DNA from: a virus
Length of the DNA: 23,643 nt
Strand: one strand, 5' to 3'
IMG/VR virus record: IMGVR_UViG_3300036770_000363
Span: 1 to 23,643 of that record
Positions 20,971-23,643 of this stretch are shown in pieces; positions within the stretch are counted from its first letter, which is position 1, and every line of letters begins with the position of its first letter. The position numbers and the translations under genes were made by a program. The notes under the pieces are model-generated. The model had not been told where the DNA came from. It ran no database searches and worked only from the letters and a program-made list of their open reading frames with translations.

Positions 20971-22374
20971 ATGCAGATTCCAATCCTGAACGGCATCTAC
21001 ACCGACAACGGCCCGGACTTCCGCACGTCCTATCCGGTCAACATGGTGCCGGTGCCAAAGAACAGCGGCATCAGCTCCGGCTTTCTGCGTCCTGGCGATG
21101 GCATCGTGGCCAACGGCAGCGGCCCAGGTATCGACCGCGGCGGCATCAACTGGAATGGCACCTGCTACCGAGTCATGGGCACCAAGCTCGTGACTGTGGC
21201 CAGCAACGGCACGGTGACCGTGCTGGGCGATGTCGGTGGACCAGTCAACACGCTGGTGACGATGGACTACAGCTTCGACCGCCTGGCCATTGCGTCTGGC
21301 GGCCGTCTGTACTACTGGAACGGCACGCTCACGCAAGTGACTGACCCGGATCTTGGCGTGGTGCTCGATGTGGTCTGGATTGACGGCTACTTCATGACCA
21401 CCGATGGCACCAGCCTGGTGGTGACTGAGCTGACCGACCCGACCCAGGTCAACCCTCTGAAGTATGGCTCCAGCGAGATCGATCCCGATCCGGTGGTGGC
21501 GCTGGTCAAGCTGCGCAACGAGGTCTACGCGCTGAACCGCAACACCATCGAGGTGTTCGACAACGTCGGCGGCGACTTTTTTCCGTTCCAGCGCATCGAC
21601 GGCGCGCAGATCCAGAAGGGCGTCATCGGCACGCAAGGATGCTGCATCTTCATGGAGACGGTGGCATTCCTTGGCAGCGGACGCAACGAGGCGCCAGGCA
21701 TCTACATGGGCGCCAACGCCACGGCCACCAAGGTGAGCACGCAGGAGATCGACGAGATCCTGCTGCAGTACACCGAGGTGCAGCTCGCCAAGGTCAAGCT
21801 GGAGGCGCGCAACGACAAGGCGCACCAACACCTCTACGTCCACCTGCCTGACCGCACGCTGGTCTATGACGCGGCGGCCAGCGAGGCATTGGGTGAGCTG
21901 GTCTGGTTCACGCTGACGAGCACAGTCGTCGGGTTTGCACAGTACCGTGCGCGCAACCTGGTCTGGGCCTATGACAAGTGGCTGGTCGGTGATCCGCAGT
22001 CGAGCAACGTCGGCTACCTGGTGGACAACATCGGCACGCACTGGGGTCAGAAGGTGCGCTGGGAGTTCGGCACGCTGATCGCCTACAACGAAGGCAACGG
22101 CGCGCTGTTCCATGAGCTGGAGCTGGTCAGCCTGACCGGCCGCGTGGCACTGGGTGTCGACCCGGTCATCACCACCAGCTACAGCCTGGACGGCCTGTCC
22201 TGGAGTCAGGACCGGCCACTGCGTGCCGGCACCATCGGCAACACCAAGAAGCGCCTGGCATGGTTCCAGCAGGGCAGCATGCGCAACTGGCGCATCCAGC
22301 GCTTCCGCGGCGACAGCGATGCGCATTTGGCCTTCGCACGGCTTGAGGCGCAGATTGAAGGGCTGCTTTACTGA
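20971..22374 (+). CDS. Packaged DNA stabilisation protein, P22 gp10-like
   Basis: A 467-residue protein close to the 472 residues of P22 gp10. It opens IPILNGIYTDNGPDFRTSYP and VNMVPVPKNSGISSGFLRPG, followed by beta-propeller-like repeats: WIDGYFMTTDG, NEVYALNRNTIEVFDNVGGD, DRTLVYDAAASEALGELVWF and AYDKWLVGDPQSSNVGYLVD. In P22, six gp10 copies form the hub below gp4 and hold the tailspikes and needle. GTGAGG precedes the ATG, and its TGA overlaps the next start as TGATG. Confidence 0.9.
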   Translation: MQIPILNGIYTDNGPDFRTSYPVNMVPVPKNSGISSGFLRPGDGIVANGSGPGIDRGGINWNGTCYRVMGTKLVTVASNGTVTVLGDVGGPVNTLVTMDYSFDRLAIASGGRLYYWNGTLTQVTDPDLGVVLDVVWIDGYFMTTDGTSLVVTELTDPTQVNPLKYGSSEIDPDPVVALVKLRNEVYALNRNTIEVFDNVGGDFFPFQRIDGAQIQKGVIGTQGCCIFMETVAFLGSGRNEAPGIYMGANATATKVSTQEIDEILLQYTEVQLAKVKLEARNDKAHQHLYVHLPDRTLVYDAAASEALGELVWFTLTSTVVGFAQYRARNLVWAYDKWLVGDPQSSNVGYLVDNIGTHWGQKVRWEFGTLIAYNEGNGALFHELELVSLTGRVALGVDPVITTSYSLDGLSWSQDRPLRAGTIGNTKKRLAWFQQGSMRNWRIQRFRGDSDAHLAFARLEAQIEGLLY

Positions 22375-23438
22375 TGGCCACGTCCAAACTCAACCTCACG
22401 CGCGACCAGCTCGCCACGTTCCTCAAGAACTTCGAGCAGATCAGGCAGTTCGAGAACCTGTTCGCGGTGGCCGACGCCATCGCGCCTGATGTCGTCAACG
22501 AGGTCAAGATCGAGGCAGGCACGGCGCAGGCCACGGCAAATGAGGCGCTGGCGCAACTGCAGCGCATTGCCAACGCTCTGGAGCTGTTGGCGGCTGCGCC
22601 TGTCATCCAGAACAACAACTCGGTGGCGACGGACTACGTCGACCTGAACGAGCGCGCGCCTGTGCCTGCCGACAAGCCAGGCCGAACCTACTGGAACCGC
22701 GACGACGGCACGATGGACGTCGACCTGTATGGCGGCAGCGTGCTGCAGGTCGGCCAGGAGATTCACTACTACGCCAAGAACACCAGCGGCAGCCTGATTG
22801 CCAACGGCACGCCTGTGATGTTCACAGGAACGGTCGGATCATCTGGCAAGCTGGAGTTTGGCCTTGCGGTGGCCAATGGATCTGTGCCGGCCGACTACAT
22901 GATGGGCGTGGCCACACAGGACATTGCCAACAACGCATTCGGCTACATCACCAGCTTCGGGCTGGTGCGCGGCTTCAACACAACCGGCACGCCTTATGGC
23001 GAGGTCTGGATAGACGGCGATCTGCTGTACTTCGACCCAGCAACGCCTGGAACATGGACCAACGTCAGACCAGCAGCTCCGAACATTGCTGTGCCAGTAG
23101 CTGTCGTTGTCAATGCCGGCAGCGGCGGCTCTGGTTCGATCTTCGTGCGCATGAAGGTCAGCGAGTCGCTGAACAACCTGCAAGACGTCTACATCAACGG
23201 CGGCGGCCCATTGGCTGGTCAGGTTCTGATCTATGACGCAGCGCAGCAGCGCTGGGAAAACCACTTCCTGACGCCAGGCGCCAACATCAGCATCACCAAC
23301 GCATCAGGCTCGATCACGATTGCTGTGACTGGCCTTGGAACGATGGCATTCGAGAACACAGGCGCATCTGGCTCCTTCACTGCGGCCAGCGGCGAGGTCA
23401 TCACGGTCGTCGACGGCATCATCACAAGCATCGTCTAA
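22374..23438 (+). CDS. Putative tail structural protein (354 aa)
   Basis: A 354-residue protein. Residues 1-80 are helical (LTRDQLATFLKNFEQIRQFE, VNEVKIEAGTAQATANEALA). The rest is beta-rich with Gly, Thr and Asn, containing ERAPVPADKPGRTYWNRDDG and a C-terminal stretch (SGSFTAASGEVITVVDGIIT) typical of phage fibre shafts. It stands where the tail needle gp26 lies in P22, and helix-then-beta organisation is compatible with a trimeric fibre or needle, but no specific family is seen. TGATG coupling to the gp10-like gene. Confidence 0.7.
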   Translation: MATSKLNLTRDQLATFLKNFEQIRQFENLFAVADAIAPDVVNEVKIEAGTAQATANEALAQLQRIANALELLAAAPVIQNNNSVATDYVDLNERAPVPADKPGRTYWNRDDGTMDVDLYGGSVLQVGQEIHYYAKNTSGSLIANGTPVMFTGTVGSSGKLEFGLAVANGSVPADYMMGVATQDIANNAFGYITSFGLVRGFNTTGTPYGEVWIDGDLLYFDPATPGTWTNVRPAAPNIAVPVAVVVNAGSGGSGSIFVRMKVSESLNNLQDVYINGGGPLAGQVLIYDAAQQRWENHFLTPGANISITNASGSITIAVTGLGTMAFENTGASGSFTAASGEVITVVDGIITSIV

Positions 23439-23447
23439 GGAGAAACC

Positions 23448-23643
23448 ATGACCGTCACAGTCAAAGTTCTGATTGCAGCCAAGCAGGCCGAGAACGCTCA
23501 GACCACACAGTACACGGCGACCAACGCCAAGGCCATCATCGACAAGTTCACGGCCACCAACACCAGCGCGGCCAACGTGACGTTGAGCGTCAACCTGGTG
23601 ACCGGAGGCGGATCTCCTGGCGCTGCCAACCTGGTGGTGGATG
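23448..23643 (+). CDS. Partial small structural protein, cut by window end
   Basis: A reading frame starting at 23448 behind AAGGAG and open to the last base, so the C-terminus is missing. The visible 65 residues begin MTVTVKVLIAAKQAENAQTT and are beta-rich with alternating Thr/Ala/Asn (IDKFTATNTSAANVTLSVNL). The pattern suggests a small beta-sandwich virion protein next to the putative tail protein. No family can be named from this part. Confidence 0.65.
   Translation, partial: MTVTVKVLIAAKQAENAQTTQYTATNAKAIIDKFTATNTSAANVTLSVNLVTGGGSPGAANLVVD

Noticed and set aside
20890-22326. A 478-residue minus-strand open frame opposite the gp10-like gene
   Set aside because: Antisense shadow of a well-supported P22 gp10-like protein; no ribosome binding site or recognisable family.
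1-23643. Search for tRNA genes, integrase, attachment sites and insertion sequences
   Set aside because: None could be recognised by eye; almost all sequence is covered by tightly packed phage genes.

Overview
The window is a stretch of a double-stranded DNA tailed phage with a short-tail (podovirus, P22-like) virion module. The evidence is the late gene order: terminase small and large subunits, portal, scaffold, a 430-residue P22-type coat protein, then gp4-like and gp10-like DNA-stabilisation/tail-accessory proteins. High GC and a strong G/C third-codon bias fit a phage of Betaproteobacteria or a similar high-GC host. This host guess is an inference. No bacterial genes, tRNAs, rRNAs, integrase, insertion sequences or CRISPR arrays were seen.

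Layout. Positions 56-8800 form one continuous minus-strand early operon of 20 genes, read from right to left. Most genes are joined by 4-5 nt ATGA or TGATG stop/start overlaps. The promoter-proximal part (8800-4019) is a recombination/replication set: a Sak4-type AAA ATPase, a small coiled-coil protein, a DUF669 ssDNA-binding protein, a Cas4-like PD-(D/E)XK nuclease and an SF2 helicase. The middle (4022-1803) holds unknown small proteins, an HNH-AP2 homing endonuclease and a VRR-NUC nuclease. The distal end (1806-56) holds short proteins, several with DNA-binding signatures: ribbon-helix-helix, helix-turn-helix and zinc ribbon.

A 127-bp divergent intergenic region (8801-8927) carries overlapping promoter-like sequences for both directions. 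The plus strand starts with a Cro-like repressor, followed by a Toprim primase/RepA-type helicase. A 161-bp non-coding block then carries GCCCCT repeats with about 10-bp phasing and a perfect DnaA box, and is a candidate replication origin. A small DUF6378-like protein and a ParB-domain DNA methyltransferase come next, then the packaging, head and tail-accessory genes (12837 to the right edge). The last gene is cut by the window end.

How it works together (inference): Cro and the divergent promoters set the early switch. The primase/helicase starts replication near the repeat block. The minus-strand set handles recombination, end processing and junction resolution. The methyltransferase marks phage DNA, and the late genes package it into a P22-like procapsid. 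The most unusual signals are the repeat/DnaA-box block, a 25-bp exact repeat read in two frames inside the methyltransferase, a plus-oriented terminator buried in the minus operon, and a promoter/operator-like motif shared by positions 25-55 and 8860-8890.
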